Positions 1 to 8,616 of a stretch of DNA of 58,578 bases are shown here, piece after piece. This DNA is from a virus. The position numbers were made by a program, and so were the translations under genes. Positions within the stretch are counted from its first letter, which is position 1, and each line of letters begins with the position of its first letter. The stretch spans positions 1-58,578 of IMG/VR virus record IMGVR_UViG_3300026521_000072. One strand, 5' to 3'. The notes under the pieces are model-generated. The model was not told the DNA's origin and searched no databases. It saw nothing but the letters and a program-made list of their open reading frames with translations.

Positions 1-16
1 TTTTAAAAGATTATTA

Positions 17-364
17 ATGGAAGTTTTTGAGTTTGAAAAAGAACCAAATGAAATTTTGAGAGTTGCAAGAGAAGGAAACAATATCATACTCCGTCACAGA
101 TATAGAGAAGATATAATCATCAACATCTATGAATTAGCACATAAGTGTAAAGAATGGGCTTGGAAAACAGAGAATGTTAGGTTAGAGACTGGAAGAATGT
201 ATGGACTTACAACAGAAGCACATAATTGTCGTATTGATGTGTATAATGGTCATAAATTCTATTTTGATGGACGGTGGAAGGATTTTACAGCAAATACAGA
301 ACCAGAAGCAATCTTCAAAGCTTGTATTTGGATTTATAAAGAAACTAAAAACCTTAAGAATTAA
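17..364 (+). CDS. Hypothetical protein, 115 aa
   Basis: Unrecognised small soluble protein rich in charged and aromatic residues, with no signal peptide or membrane segment. The ATG at 17 is the first start in the frame; the ribosome binding site is weak (AAAAGA about 7 nt upstream). Its stop codon lies inside a terminator-like hairpin, so it probably closes a transcription unit that begins left of the window. The motif HNCRIDVYNG and a late W-rich segment suggest a folded domain, but I cannot assign a family. Confidence 0.6.
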   Translation: MEVFEFEKEPNEILRVAREGNNIILRHRYREDIIINIYELAHKCKEWAWKTENVRLETGRMYGLTTEAHNCRIDVYNGHKFYFDGRWKDFTANTEPEAIFKACIWIYKETKNLKN

Positions 365-377
365 TTAAGGGCTTTTT
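352..377 (+). terminator. Rho-independent terminator overlapping the stop codon
   Basis: The arms CCTTAA (352-357) and TTAAGG (365-370) can pair across a 7-nt loop and are followed by GCTTTTT. The stop codon of the preceding gene (362-364) lies in the loop. Stem is short and AT-rich, so strength is uncertain. Confidence 0.5.
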
Positions 378-417
378 AGTTGTAATTTTTCTATAAAATG
401 AAAAAGGAAAATATATC

Positions 418-1026
418 ATGACAAAAGAACAAGTAGAGAAACATGGGGAAGTTATTAAATGGTTTGTTGACAATCCAGATAAAGGGGTTTGGACAAAAAG
501 ATTTAATAGTGATGATGACGATTGGACATTAATTGCTGAACCTAGTTGGTTGACTAATTGGCAATATATACAAAACGATGAAAAAGCTGAGTTACGTAAA
601 CAAGTAGCAGATGGTGCAATATTGCAATATTACGATAATGGTAAATGGAAAGATGCTACACACATTAGTGCAACATTTAGTGAATGTAAGTTAGAAAATT
701 TACGTATTAAACCACAATTTAAAGTGGGTAGTTGGGTAGTTAATATAAAGTATAAAATTATTTTTCAAGCTACAAAAGAATGGGTAATTAAACGTCCAAA
801 CGGTAATACCCATTTTACAGGTAAAGACGAAGATTTCATATCTTGGGAGCCTAAAAAAGATGAATTATGTATATTTTGGAACAATCACACACCTAATGAA
901 TATATTATAGCTCACTATACACATGTAGTAAATATAACTGATGCTAGTATGTATAGTAAGGCTTATTGGGATAATGTTGCTCCACTTGAGTTTATTAAAA
1001 CATTAAAGGAAAACCGTACTAAATAA
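418..1026 (+). CDS. Hypothetical protein, 202 aa
   Basis: Protein of unknown function rich in tryptophan, with recurrent short W-containing stretches (KWKD, SWVV, ISWEP), which suggests repeated small beta modules. A good Shine-Dalgarno (AAAGGAAAA) precedes the ATG at 418. It sits between a terminator-like hairpin and a gap of about 200 nt, so it may be transcribed alone. No catalytic motif or membrane segment is visible. Confidence 0.6.
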   Translation: MTKEQVEKHGEVIKWFVDNPDKGVWTKRFNSDDDDWTLIAEPSWLTNWQYIQNDEKAELRKQVADGAILQYYDNGKWKDATHISATFSECKLENLRIKPQFKVGSWVVNIKYKIIFQATKEWVIKRPNGNTHFTGKDEDFISWEPKKDELCIFWNNHTPNEYIIAHYTHVVNITDASMYSKAYWDNVAPLEFIKTLKENRTK

Positions 1027-1242
1027 CATATTTAATGCTTTAATAGATAAAGTAAAATTATAGTAACTCATTTTTTAAAGCATGGTTAGCTTATTTATCT
1101 ATTTTAAGCATAAATATAGATATACTTGTAGATATTGCAGCTTTTATTAACTTTAATTTATCTTCATGGTTTATACATCTAAATATTATATTATTACCAT
1201 TATCTTATGACTACTATTTACACATATAAAAAGGAAAGTAAA

Positions 1243-1428
1243 ATGACTGTCAAAAAAGCTATTAAGAAACTTAAAATAATTAAGAAGAAATACGGAAATA
1301 TAGATATTGGTTATATAGAATCAGGATTAGGTAATTACGGTCAAAGCAATATCAAATTTCTTGTCAAAGACTGTCAAAGATATTGGCAAGATTATGAAGA
1401 AAAAATTGTAATTATGGAGCAGAAATGA
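1243..1428 (+). CDS. Small conserved phage protein, 61 aa
   Basis: A basic N-terminus (MTVKKAIKKLK) followed by KYGNIDIGY resembles small phage proteins that start MTVKELIEKL, whose function is unknown. An ATG further upstream at 1207 is open, but the ATG at 1243 has the better ribosome binding site (AAAAGGAAAGTAAA), so I use it. The stop TGA overlaps the ATG of thyX (ATGA), pointing to translational coupling. The 1027-1242 gap upstream holds no supported gene. Confidence 0.6.
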   Translation: MTVKKAIKKLKIIKKKYGNIDIGYIESGLGNYGQSNIKFLVKDCQRYWQDYEEKIVIMEQK

Positions 1429-2297
1429 ATACTAAAACAGTAGCAGGTATTGAATATTCACTACCACAAGTATATTTATTACAGGAAACAGGTATCGGTA
1501 CAGCAGAATATGCAGCTCGTACAGCATATGATAGCTTCGATAAAAGTGAAAATACTATAGTAAAAACTATAAATGAAGAAGTTAATGCAGAAGCAAGTCC
1601 AGTAATGATAAAAGAGGCTTATTCGGATATGCTAAACAATATTGAACACTCAGATTTACTTGACTCTTTAGCTTGGGTACATCATCATCATAGTGTTCTT
1701 GAACATGCTAACCTTACATACCTTATCAAAGGTACAAATCGTGGTACACTTCAAGAACATGCTCGTCACCGTATTCAAGCTATCACAGTACAATCAACTC
1801 GTTATACTATGTCGCCTATTATTAATGCTTTTGTAGCTACTATGCATAAAGGTGGGTTACCTGAATTTACAAATATACTTGATAAATTAGATTTTTTAAC
1901 TATTACAGATTTTGCAGCTAACTTAGAGATAAAGCATATTTGGGAAAAACTAGATTTACAACTAATGGAGTTAGGTGAAGAAGAGTTCTTAAAATTGGCA
2001 TTATCTAAATCAAACTTAAAAATATATAATGACTGTTTAAATACACATACAACAGAAGAAATGTATGATTTACTACAAAGAGGTAAATCTAAACGTAATG
2101 TTGGAGACAATTTTAAATGGATTGTTACAGATAATTGGAAAGTAGATATGGTTGTCACTTTCAATTTAAGAAGTTTGAAAAACTACTTTACTCTGCGTGA
2201 GAGCGGTGCGGCATATTTTCAGATACGATGGCTTGCTCAGGAGATGATGAAGGTTACTCCAAAAAAATATCTTGATTTAATTGTAAAGAATAAGTAA
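1425..2297 (+). CDS. thyX: Flavin-dependent thymidylate synthase ThyX
   Basis: ThyX methylates dUMP to dTMP using FAD, NADPH and methylenetetrahydrofolate, replacing the ThyA route. The signature RHR-x7-S is present as R114-H115-R116 with S124 (RHRIQAITVQS), and WVHHHHSVLEHAN upstream fits the FAD-binding histidine region. The C-terminal half (AAYFQIRWLAQEMM) also matches the family. At 290 aa it is a little longer than typical bacterial ThyX (about 220-250 aa), with extra sequence in the middle. The start overlaps the preceding stop as ATGA. With nrdA/nrdB and the MazG-like protein it forms the phage's nucleotide supply set. Confidence 0.92.
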   Translation: MNTKTVAGIEYSLPQVYLLQETGIGTAEYAARTAYDSFDKSENTIVKTINEEVNAEASPVMIKEAYSDMLNNIEHSDLLDSLAWVHHHHSVLEHANLTYLIKGTNRGTLQEHARHRIQAITVQSTRYTMSPIINAFVATMHKGGLPEFTNILDKLDFLTITDFAANLEIKHIWEKLDLQLMELGEEEFLKLALSKSNLKIYNDCLNTHTTEEMYDLLQRGKSKRNVGDNFKWIVTDNWKVDMVVTFNLRSLKNYFTLRESGAAYFQIRWLAQEMMKVTPKKYLDLIVKNK

Positions 2298-2530
2298 TGT
2301 TTAAATTTAAATACGCATGTGAATACTGCGAATATGAAATTCTAGCTCTTCTAACAGAAGTATCCGAAGTTTGTCCAGTTTATAATGATACTGGAAATAC
2401 AAGGCCAAATATTGAAATATATAAATGTACTGATTGTATACATTACATAAATAATGATGAATGTAATCTTGCGTTAGGGTACAGCATTAATGACATAAAA
2501 TGCCCAAAAACATGTAATAGTAATATGTAG
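2297..2530 (+). CDS. Small cysteine-rich protein, 77 aa, probable zinc binder
   Basis: Nine or so cysteines in 77 residues include CEYC, CTDC and CPKTC spacing, suggesting one or two zinc sites, although no named zinc-finger family is recognised. It starts directly at the thyX stop (TAATG overlap), so the two are translationally coupled. Function unknown. Confidence 0.6.
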   Translation: MFKFKYACEYCEYEILALLTEVSEVCPVYNDTGNTRPNIEIYKCTDCIHYINNDECNLALGYSINDIKCPKTCNSNM

Positions 2531-2594
2531 AATAGCTATAAATTTTTTGTAAAAAGTATACAAATAAGACAGACATAAAAAAAAAAGGAAAATT

Positions 2595-2793
2595 ATGAAA
2601 CTAACAACAGCTAAAACAGTGATTAAAACAAATATCAATTCACAAATTAAAGGCAAACCTACACAACCATTAGTTATTGCAGGTAGTCCAGGTCTTGGTA
2701 AAACTCGTACTATTGAAACAATTACTCGTGATTTATCGTTAGGCCTTGTTCATTATAGTGTGCCTGAGCTTACATCGGAACTTTTAAGCGGGT
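2595..2793 (+). CDS. MoxR-type AAA+ ATPase, exon 1 (N4 gp24-like)
   Basis: First exon of an AAA+ ATPase of the MoxR type. It carries Walker A as GSPGLGKT at residues 30-37 and ends in the sequence SELLSGL. Unspliced, the frame runs only a few codons into the intron and stops at 2816. Joining T2793 to T4527 restores the reading SGL-PSFIDAP without a break and gives a 379-aa protein. Upstream is a good ribosome binding site (AAAAGGAAAATT) after an A-run. In N4-like phages this ATPase pairs with a VWA/metallopeptidase protein, which is also present here, as in MoxR-VWA chaperone pairs. Confidence 0.85.
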
Positions 2794-3086
2794 TAACAAC
2801 ACTTACGTATGCCTAATATTTAATTTACTATGATGAAAATAAACAAATGATAGTAGTAAATTAATGAAGGAAAACGTATTTAAGTTACAGCCCCTTCATA
2901 CCGTGAGGTATGTCGAATAATCTCTCTAATTGCTGGAAACTCCTTAGAGCCTTAACACCACAATATATCAGAAATGAGTATATGAAGGTTTGAAAAGTTA
3001 AGGATTGGACAATCAGCAGCGAAAGAAGGTATTTAATAGTCGATTAATACTGATTATGGTATACTCTTATATATAAAGGAGACCAT

Positions 3087-3644
3087 ATGAAAGTATACAA
3101 TTACACATACATTGAAGACAAAGAGTATTTTAAAATATTAGTAACTAGGTTAGATGATACTTCCTACTTAAAAGAAATTCTAGTAGATAATTCTATTAAA
3201 GAATTAGTTAAAGAAAGAAATATCAGGATAGTAAAGTCAGGGTACGCTGTATTAAGAGGTAAAGGATGTTTCTTTTTACATCACTTAGTACTAGGGCATA
3301 CAAGTAATATGTCCACAGTAGTGGATCATATAAACGGTAATAGACTTGACAATCGAAAATCTAATTTGCGAGTACTACCACAAGCAGATAATGCTAACAA
3401 CAGAACTAAAAATTCTCGATGTAATACAGGAGTTGTAGGGATAGCTAAAAGAAGTAAAGGTAATTATAATTACTTCAGAGCTACCGTCAGTGATAGGGTT
3501 ACTATTGTAGAAAATAGTAAAGCTAAGTCACAAACAAAAAGATATTCTAGACAATTCAATATTAATAAACTCGGTGAAGACGAAGCTATGAAACAAGCAA
3601 AAGCTTGGTTAAAGCAGAAACGTACTGAGTTTGGTTATGTGTAA
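3087..3644 (+). CDS. Intron-encoded HNH homing endonuclease, 185 aa
   Basis: HNH endonuclease with the pattern VDHINGNRLDNRKSNLR, where the His and the spaced Asn residues form the beta-beta-alpha metal site. The following RTKNSRCNTGVVGI segment leads into an AP2-like DNA-binding domain, a common pairing in phage HNH proteins. It lies in the P6 extension of the group I intron and would cut an intronless MoxR allele, starting intron homing. The start ATG has a good ribosome binding site (AAAGGAGA). Confidence 0.88.
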   Translation: MKVYNYTYIEDKEYFKILVTRLDDTSYLKEILVDNSIKELVKERNIRIVKSGYAVLRGKGCFFLHHLVLGHTSNMSTVVDHINGNRLDNRKSNLRVLPQADNANNRTKNSRCNTGVVGIAKRSKGNYNYFRATVSDRVTIVENSKAKSQTKRYSRQFNINKLGEDEAMKQAKAWLKQKRTEFGYV

Positions 3645-3776
3645 AGAGATTATTAAACCGGACCCGTTCAACGACTAGTCGAAAGACGTAGAGTTCAAGT
3701 GAACTCGAAATGGGAGAAATCTTGATTTATTTATAAAATTCTGATATACTGTTAAAAATTCACAAGGAAATTAAGT

Positions 3777-4445
3777 ATGCCAGAAAAAGAAATACATGAA
3801 CAACAACCAGAAATATGGAAAGCACTAAAATCTCCTTATAATGTGAAATATTCTGTATCTAATAAAGGTCGTCTTAGGGTAAAAACTAAAAATGGCTATA
3901 AATATAGAACAGGTTCTTTAACATCTAATTATACACACACTAAATATGTTAAGGTGACTGTTTCACATAAAGGTAAAAGTAAAACATTAATGATGCATAG
4001 GTTAGTTGCAGAGGCATTTATACCAAACCCTGATAATAAACCTATGGTTAACCATAAAGATTTAGATGGTTCTAACAACAAAGTAGAAAATTTAAAATGG
4101 GTAACAGCTTCTGAAAATATGCAACATTCGGCTGATAATAGAGATAACAAACAAAAAGAATTAGCAGAAGCTAACAGATTACGCACAGTATTTAATAATA
4201 AATTTTTAGAAAATAAAGATTTAATTGGTACAGTACTAACTGGGAGAACTCTAATAGGGATTTGTTATCTACCTAGTAAAGCTATAGAATGGCATGGCAT
4301 GTTTGCGTGTCATAAATGTTTAAAAGAGTTTAGTGCACCTTTATTACAATCATTTAGTAGACATGATAAAGGTGCTACTCAATATTGTAATAATTGTTCA
4401 AGTAAAGAAAAAGTTAAAAATATAAATAGAATTAATCAAGATTAA
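3777..4445 (+). CDS. Intron-encoded NUMOD4-HNH homing endonuclease, 222 aa
   Basis: The N-terminus EIWKAL...YSVSNKGRLRV is a NUMOD4 DNA-binding module; it is followed by an HNH domain MVNHKDLDGSNNKVENLKWV. The C-terminal third has two CxxC pairs (CHKC, CNNC), a likely zinc ribbon. The ORF lies in P8 of the same intron as the first HNH gene, between the two P7 strands, so the intron core is interrupted twice. It has its own ribosome binding site (AAGGAAATTAAGT). Confidence 0.88.
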   Translation: MPEKEIHEQQPEIWKALKSPYNVKYSVSNKGRLRVKTKNGYKYRTGSLTSNYTHTKYVKVTVSHKGKSKTLMMHRLVAEAFIPNPDNKPMVNHKDLDGSNNKVENLKWVTASENMQHSADNRDNKQKELAEANRLRTVFNNKFLENKDLIGTVLTGRTLIGICYLPSKAIEWHGMFACHKCLKEFSAPLLQSFSRHDKGATQYCNNCSSKEKVKNINRINQD

Positions 4446-4526
4446 GATATAGTCTCGTCTGCATAGAAATATGTAGCAGTCTTTAATTAGACGGCATGGA
4501 AGTAACGACTCTATGTGAAGATAACG

Positions 4527-5467
4527 TACCAAGCTTCATTGATGCACCAGATATGGCTAAGTACAGTAAAACCAACTCCACTTTAGCACAAGCTACTGAT
4601 TGGACTGTACCAATGATGTTACTTGAAGCTAATCGTTTAGCTGAACAAAACGGAGGTTGTGTGCTATTTCTCGACGACCTTCACATGATTAATATGTCTG
4701 TAGCACCATACCTATATGGCCTTCTTGAAGAACGTGCTTTAGGCTCATATAAGCTCGATTCTCGTGTAGCTATTGTATGTGCAATGAATAATTCTGATGA
4801 AGCAGGTTTTAATGGTATGCAATCTCCTATTAAGGACCGTTGTTCTATCTTACCAATCGAATTTGATTTTGATTCATGGTATGATTCTCACGGTAAGTAT
4901 CTTAACTACTTTGTATCATCATTCATCAAGCTTCATCCACAGTACATCCAAGAAGATGAATCTACTGCAATCGAACAGTTCTTAACTCCACGTTCATGTA
5001 CATATTTAGGTTATGAACTTAATGAATATGATTTTAATTTCATTCTTGAAAATGCTATGGAATTAGCTAAAATGAAAATGTCTGAAACAGCAGCAATTGC
5101 CTTTACTAAACATATAGAATATTTAAATAAAATTGATTTTAGCTCTATTGTAGCTAAACGTGAAATTATTGATATCAGTAAATTAAAACCCATTGACGAA
5201 ATTCTATATGCTTATATTATAAATTATATTGAAACAGAAGATGATGCAAAATTTTTACTTGATTTAATAGAAGCTAATATCGATCAAGCTTCATTTTTAG
5301 GGTTTTTAACAGGTGAATTGTATACTAAATTTCAATTACAACAAGCAGGTAAACCTATTACTAAAGGGGTAAAAGCAATTTTACAAACACTCCTTGAACC
5401 ACAAAACACTAAACTAAAAATGAAAAGTAGAGAAAAAATATATGAGTATATTATAGAATTTATGTAG
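4527..5467 (+). CDS. MoxR-type AAA+ ATPase, exon 2
   Basis: Second exon, contributing about 312 of 379 residues. It supplies Walker B (CVLFLDDLHM), sensor 1 (IVCAMNNSD) and an arginine-finger-like SPIKDRC. An ATG at 4496 gives an open frame that begins inside the intron; I do not regard it as the true start because the protein would lack Walker A. The product probably acts with the VWA/metallopeptidase protein encoded at 6082 as a remodelling complex. Its biological role in N4-like phages is not established. Confidence 0.85.
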
Positions 5468-5476
5468 AAGTGAATA

Positions 5477-5665
5477 ATGAAACCAATAGTATTTACTGAG
5501 CAAATTATTGATTGTAGTCTAATTGATAAACAACATATGTACGGTTCTCGTCGTCTTGGAGTACATACATCACAATCAGATTATGATTTGTTTTTCCATA
5601 GTAGCGAAATTGCTACTATTGGTTTAGATATTTTTCAATTAAAAAAAAAAAAGAAAAAAAGTTAA
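5477..5665 (+). CDS. Nucleotidyltransferase-like protein, 5' part before an A12 tract
   Basis: The peptide contains MYGSRRLGVHTSQSDYDLF, the GS-x-SDYD signature of the nucleotidyltransferase superfamily, and then runs into a lysine tract encoded by A12-G-A7 (5641-5660) and stops. The fold continues in another frame from 5659 onwards (KLINNSNYLSSKPLYG...). A -1 shift within the A-run would give a 178-aa protein ending at 6012, close to what a minimal phage nucleotidyltransferase needs. Slippage during transcription or translation, or a miscounted homopolymer in the assembly, would all explain it. Confidence 0.7.
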   Translation: MKPIVFTEQIIDCSLIDKQHMYGSRRLGVHTSQSDYDLFFHSSEIATIGLDIFQLKKKKKKS

Positions 5666-6012
5666 TAAATAACAGTAATTATCTTTCAAGTAAACCTTTA
5701 TACGGTACAGTTAAATTAATAAAAAACATGAAAACAGTAAATAAATATAGAACAGCTGATATACTTATATTTTCTGATAAACGTGATATTGAAATAATGA
5801 ATAAAGCATTAAATTATCTTGAAAATGGCGCAACACTATTGTATGATAAAAGTTTACGTATTAATGTGTATAATTATGCATTACAACATTTTGGTTTTTT
5901 ACCGATAAATGATAAAACATACCTTATGTATACTAAAAAAGTATTTGACTTAATAGGTACTATAAAAAAATCTAATGATATACATATTAATAGTAATTTT
6001 GAAGTAATATAG
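5659..6012 (+). CDS. Nucleotidyltransferase-like protein, 3' part (shifted -1)
   Basis: Open from about 5659 in the -1 frame relative to the 5' part, with no stop until 6012. The first ATG is at 5728, but 23 codons upstream of it read as ordinary protein (NNSNYLSSKPLYGTVKLI), so the segment looks like the continuation of the nucleotidyltransferase and not an independent gene. No ribosome binding site is seen before 5728, which supports that view. Confidence 0.6.
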   Translation, partial: KLINNSNYLSSKPLYGTVKLIKNMKTVNKYRTADILIFSDKRDIEIMNKALNYLENGATLLYDKSLRINVYNYALQHFGFLPINDKTYLMYTKKVFDLIGTIKKSNDIHINSNFEVI

Positions 6013-6081
6013 GTATAAAAGTATTATATATCACATCAATATAGTAAGTATAGTCAATATAAATAAAGAAAAGGATTCTTT

Positions 6082-7500
6082 GTGGAAGAATATCAGTATA
6101 AAATAACTAAATACGTTTATAAAGAAATAGTAAAAGAATTTAATGAAATCTATGGACAAGATAAAACAGCTCCATTAGCTACAGGTATATTTCTTAAACT
6201 TCCTATTGAAGTACGTCTCGTAAAACAAGATAAAATAGATTATAGCGATCTAATGAAAGCTTTTAGTGCGTATACAAAACTAGGAAATGAAACGAGTGTG
6301 TACTTTGATTTTTTCTACTCATCTGAAAACGATTTACCAGAATTATTTAAACTAATAGAAACTAATAAAACTTTCTGGGCTTATGTATATCAGCATGAAG
6401 TATTACATATTTTACTTAAACATGTTACTAAACCTTTTCAGTCTCGTATGTTACGTATAGTAAAAGAAATTAAACCAGATATGGATGAATATACAGCACA
6501 TCATTTTATAAATAATGCTGAAGACTACTTCATTAATTATTCTATTAAAGACTTAACCGAATCGTGTAATTCAATTGGATTACAAATGTTATTAGATAAA
6601 GGCTTATATAATTATGATTATCATAATAGTCAACTATCTGATATTCAAATATTAAAAGATTTACTACAAAATAGTAAAGTACAAATACAACCGATAAACG
6701 AATCTTACGAATTAATTGTAACGACTAATAGTAAAGACAATAGCACTGTAATTATCAAACCAACTGATATAAATAACACAGAAAGCAGTGATACTAAAGA
6801 TAAAGTTGAAGGTATTGATTCACAATTAATAGATTTAGCACAATCAATTAATTCAACTATTCAGTCACAAGCTAAAGGCTCTAAATCAGCTACAATGACT
6901 AACAAACTATTTGAATCGATTCAAGTATCAACTGATTGGTTCAAAAAGCTCAAAACATCATTCAAACGTGACGTATATTATATGACTCACGATTATTACA
7001 CTAAGTGGACTAATCTTAATAACAAGTACCGTCAAATATTCAAATCACCAAAGAAATATTACCTTGACTCTAAGCTAGAGATTATTTTATCTATTGACCA
7101 ATCAGGAAGTATGCCACAAGACAGTCTACAAAAGCTACTATACATCCTTGAACAAGAAGGTAGTAAAATATCTAAGCTTACTGTTCTTATTCATGATGTA
7201 GGTATCTCTAAAGAATTTATACTTGAGTCTGACTACAATATCACTACTAATCCGCAATTCAAAGCGGCATTAGCAACTCGTTATCAATCAGGTGGTACAT
7301 CTCATGACGCAGTATTTGAATGGTTACAAAACAACGTAAAAGACCCGACTAAGACAATCTATATCTCATTCAGCGACAACTATAGTGATATTGAAACTTC
7401 ATTTTTCGATTATCCTATTATGCGCAAATTGAAATCATACTTAGTATGCCCGGTAAACAATCCAATGAAAGTACCAGTAATAAACATTACAATGGAGTAA
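6082..7500 (+). CDS. Metallopeptidase-like/VWA-domain protein, 472 aa (N4 gp25-like)
   Basis: The N-terminal half has a zinc-site motif QHEVLHILLKH at about H105-H109, matching the putative metallopeptidase domain (DUF2201). The C-terminal half has a VWA-like domain with a MIDAS motif DQSGS at 339-343 and a later GGTSHD. Translation starts at GTG 6082, preceded by AAAGGA. In many bacteria and N4-like phages such proteins are encoded beside a MoxR ATPase, as here, and the pair is thought to act in assembly or remodelling of partner proteins. The target is unknown. Confidence 0.82.
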   Translation: MEEYQYKITKYVYKEIVKEFNEIYGQDKTAPLATGIFLKLPIEVRLVKQDKIDYSDLMKAFSAYTKLGNETSVYFDFFYSSENDLPELFKLIETNKTFWAYVYQHEVLHILLKHVTKPFQSRMLRIVKEIKPDMDEYTAHHFINNAEDYFINYSIKDLTESCNSIGLQMLLDKGLYNYDYHNSQLSDIQILKDLLQNSKVQIQPINESYELIVTTNSKDNSTVIIKPTDINNTESSDTKDKVEGIDSQLIDLAQSINSTIQSQAKGSKSATMTNKLFESIQVSTDWFKKLKTSFKRDVYYMTHDYYTKWTNLNNKYRQIFKSPKKYYLDSKLEIILSIDQSGSMPQDSLQKLLYILEQEGSKISKLTVLIHDVGISKEFILESDYNITTNPQFKAALATRYQSGGTSHDAVFEWLQNNVKDPTKTIYISFSDNYSDIETSFFDYPIMRKLKSYLVCPVNNPMKVPVINITME

Positions 7501-7606
7501 TAGCGCAAATTCATATAAACGAACTAGTAGAAACTATAAAATTGTGCAATAAAAATATAAATCTAATTAATAAAAAAAAACAAATTAATTTATAACATCA
7601 TCGATT

Positions 7607-7765
7607 ATGCTTACTGATAAATCATTAATACTGTTTAGTTATTATACTTTATTAAATAAAACTTTTCTCTATATAACAAGTAGTTATAGTATTAAAAAAT
7701 TAATGCTTAATAATGATCTTATTAACCAAATTTGGGAAAACATAGAATTTAAACAACCACAATAA
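7607..7765 (+). CDS. Possible small protein, 52 aa
   Basis: An open frame from ATG 7607 to TAA 7763-7765 encodes a peptide that reads plausibly (ends LINQIWENIEFKQPQ). There is no clear ribosome binding site. A second short open stretch lies upstream (7503-7590) in another frame and ends after an A9 tract (7572-7580), so the 7501-7780 interval may hold a decayed gene. Low support. Confidence 0.3.
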   Translation: MLTDKSLILFSYYTLLNKTFLYITSSYSIKKLMLNNDLINQIWENIEFKQPQ

Positions 7766-7780
7766 ATTAAAGGATAAACA

Positions 7781-8563
7781 ATGGCATTTGGATTAGGAAA
7801 TGAAATTAATAAATCAATCATTACAAACAAAGAAGTATATGGTAACGTATCAGAGAAATACATTAATACATCAACTGAGGACATTATCACAGAACTGAAC
7901 AAGTACATGGTAGTTAAACCAGTAGGTTTCGCAGCTAGTAACGTACGTAAACTTGATAAGCAGAACAAACAAAAGCATGTGATTATGCTCGAACCTGAAG
8001 ATGCACAAATGCCAGAAGGTACTTTGCGTCTTGTATTATTCAATTCTCTTGATCGTTCTACTGGTATTCGTATCTACCTCGGTTATTATCGTGACGCTTG
8101 TGCTAACGACTGTGTGTTTGGTGACGATATTATGCAACCAATTCGTATAAAGCATACTTACCGTAACTGGCAATCAGTAATCGCTAAAGTAGCAGACGAA
8201 TATCAATCAGCTAAATATCGTACTGAACAAACTATCGATCAGATGATGAACAAATATCTATCATATGGCCAACAAGGCTTACTCACAGAGCAAATCGCAG
8301 ACATTATCAACAAAGATATCACTGGACGTATTATTGACCCGTTACAACTAAATGTAGCACACCGTATTGAAGATACGGGTAAAGACGTTTGGCATACTTA
8401 TCAACGTATTCAATATAATGTAATGAACGGCGGTATTGAGCGTATTGTTAATCATGATAAAGAACAGTTAGTAAGTAAAACGCATAAAGTAACCGATCAG
8501 CATAAACAACTCAAATATAATCTTGAAATATATAATAAGTGTAAAGAGTTATTAAAATATTAA
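7781..8563 (+). CDS. Conserved phage protein, DUF932-like, 260 aa
   Basis: The middle of the protein (LVLFNSLDRSTGIRIYLGYY followed by RDACANDCVFG) resembles the core of DUF932 phage/plasmid proteins, which have a similar NS-x-D-G/S...Y-x-ACxNG pattern. The rest is helical and charged. It has a good ribosome binding site (AAAGGATAAACA). It lies between the MoxR/VWA pair and the helicase, so it is part of the replication block. Family assignment is by pattern only. Confidence 0.55.
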   Translation: MAFGLGNEINKSIITNKEVYGNVSEKYINTSTEDIITELNKYMVVKPVGFAASNVRKLDKQNKQKHVIMLEPEDAQMPEGTLRLVLFNSLDRSTGIRIYLGYYRDACANDCVFGDDIMQPIRIKHTYRNWQSVIAKVADEYQSAKYRTEQTIDQMMNKYLSYGQQGLLTEQIADIINKDITGRIIDPLQLNVAHRIEDTGKDVWHTYQRIQYNVMNGGIERIVNHDKEQLVSKTHKVTDQHKQLKYNLEIYNKCKELLKY

Positions 8564-8616
8564 TAATAAAAATATATAATTTACCGTAAAATATAAATAA
8601 CATCTTAAGGAAATAT

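Larger units (their letters stand above)
2794..4526 (+). other. Group I intron with two HNH endonuclease ORFs
   Basis: Core elements are readable: the P4-P6 region with GGAAACTCCTTAGAG (near 2937) and GGACAATCAGCAGCGAAAG (near 3006), the J6/7-P7 strand TTCAACGACTA (near 3668) and the J8/7-P7 strand AAGATATAGTC (near 4443), whose TAGTC pairs with GACTA. Small hairpins GTC-GAAA-GAC and AGTTC/GAACT after P7 resemble the P7.1/P7.2 of phage IA introns. Exon 1 ends in T2793 and the intron ends in G4526, as group I rules require. One ORF sits in the P6 region and the second between the two P7 strands, that is in P8. Boundaries come from protein continuity and have not been tested. Confidence 0.85.

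Noticed and set aside
1095-1203. Minus-strand open stretch in the 1027-1242 gap
   Set aside because: It encodes about 36 plausible residues but has no start codon after the upstream stop, so it is at most a gene remnant.
4496-4526. ATG 4496 as start of an independent gene
   Set aside because: It lies inside the intron 3' end and would give an ATPase without Walker A; protein continuity favours splicing at 2793/4527.
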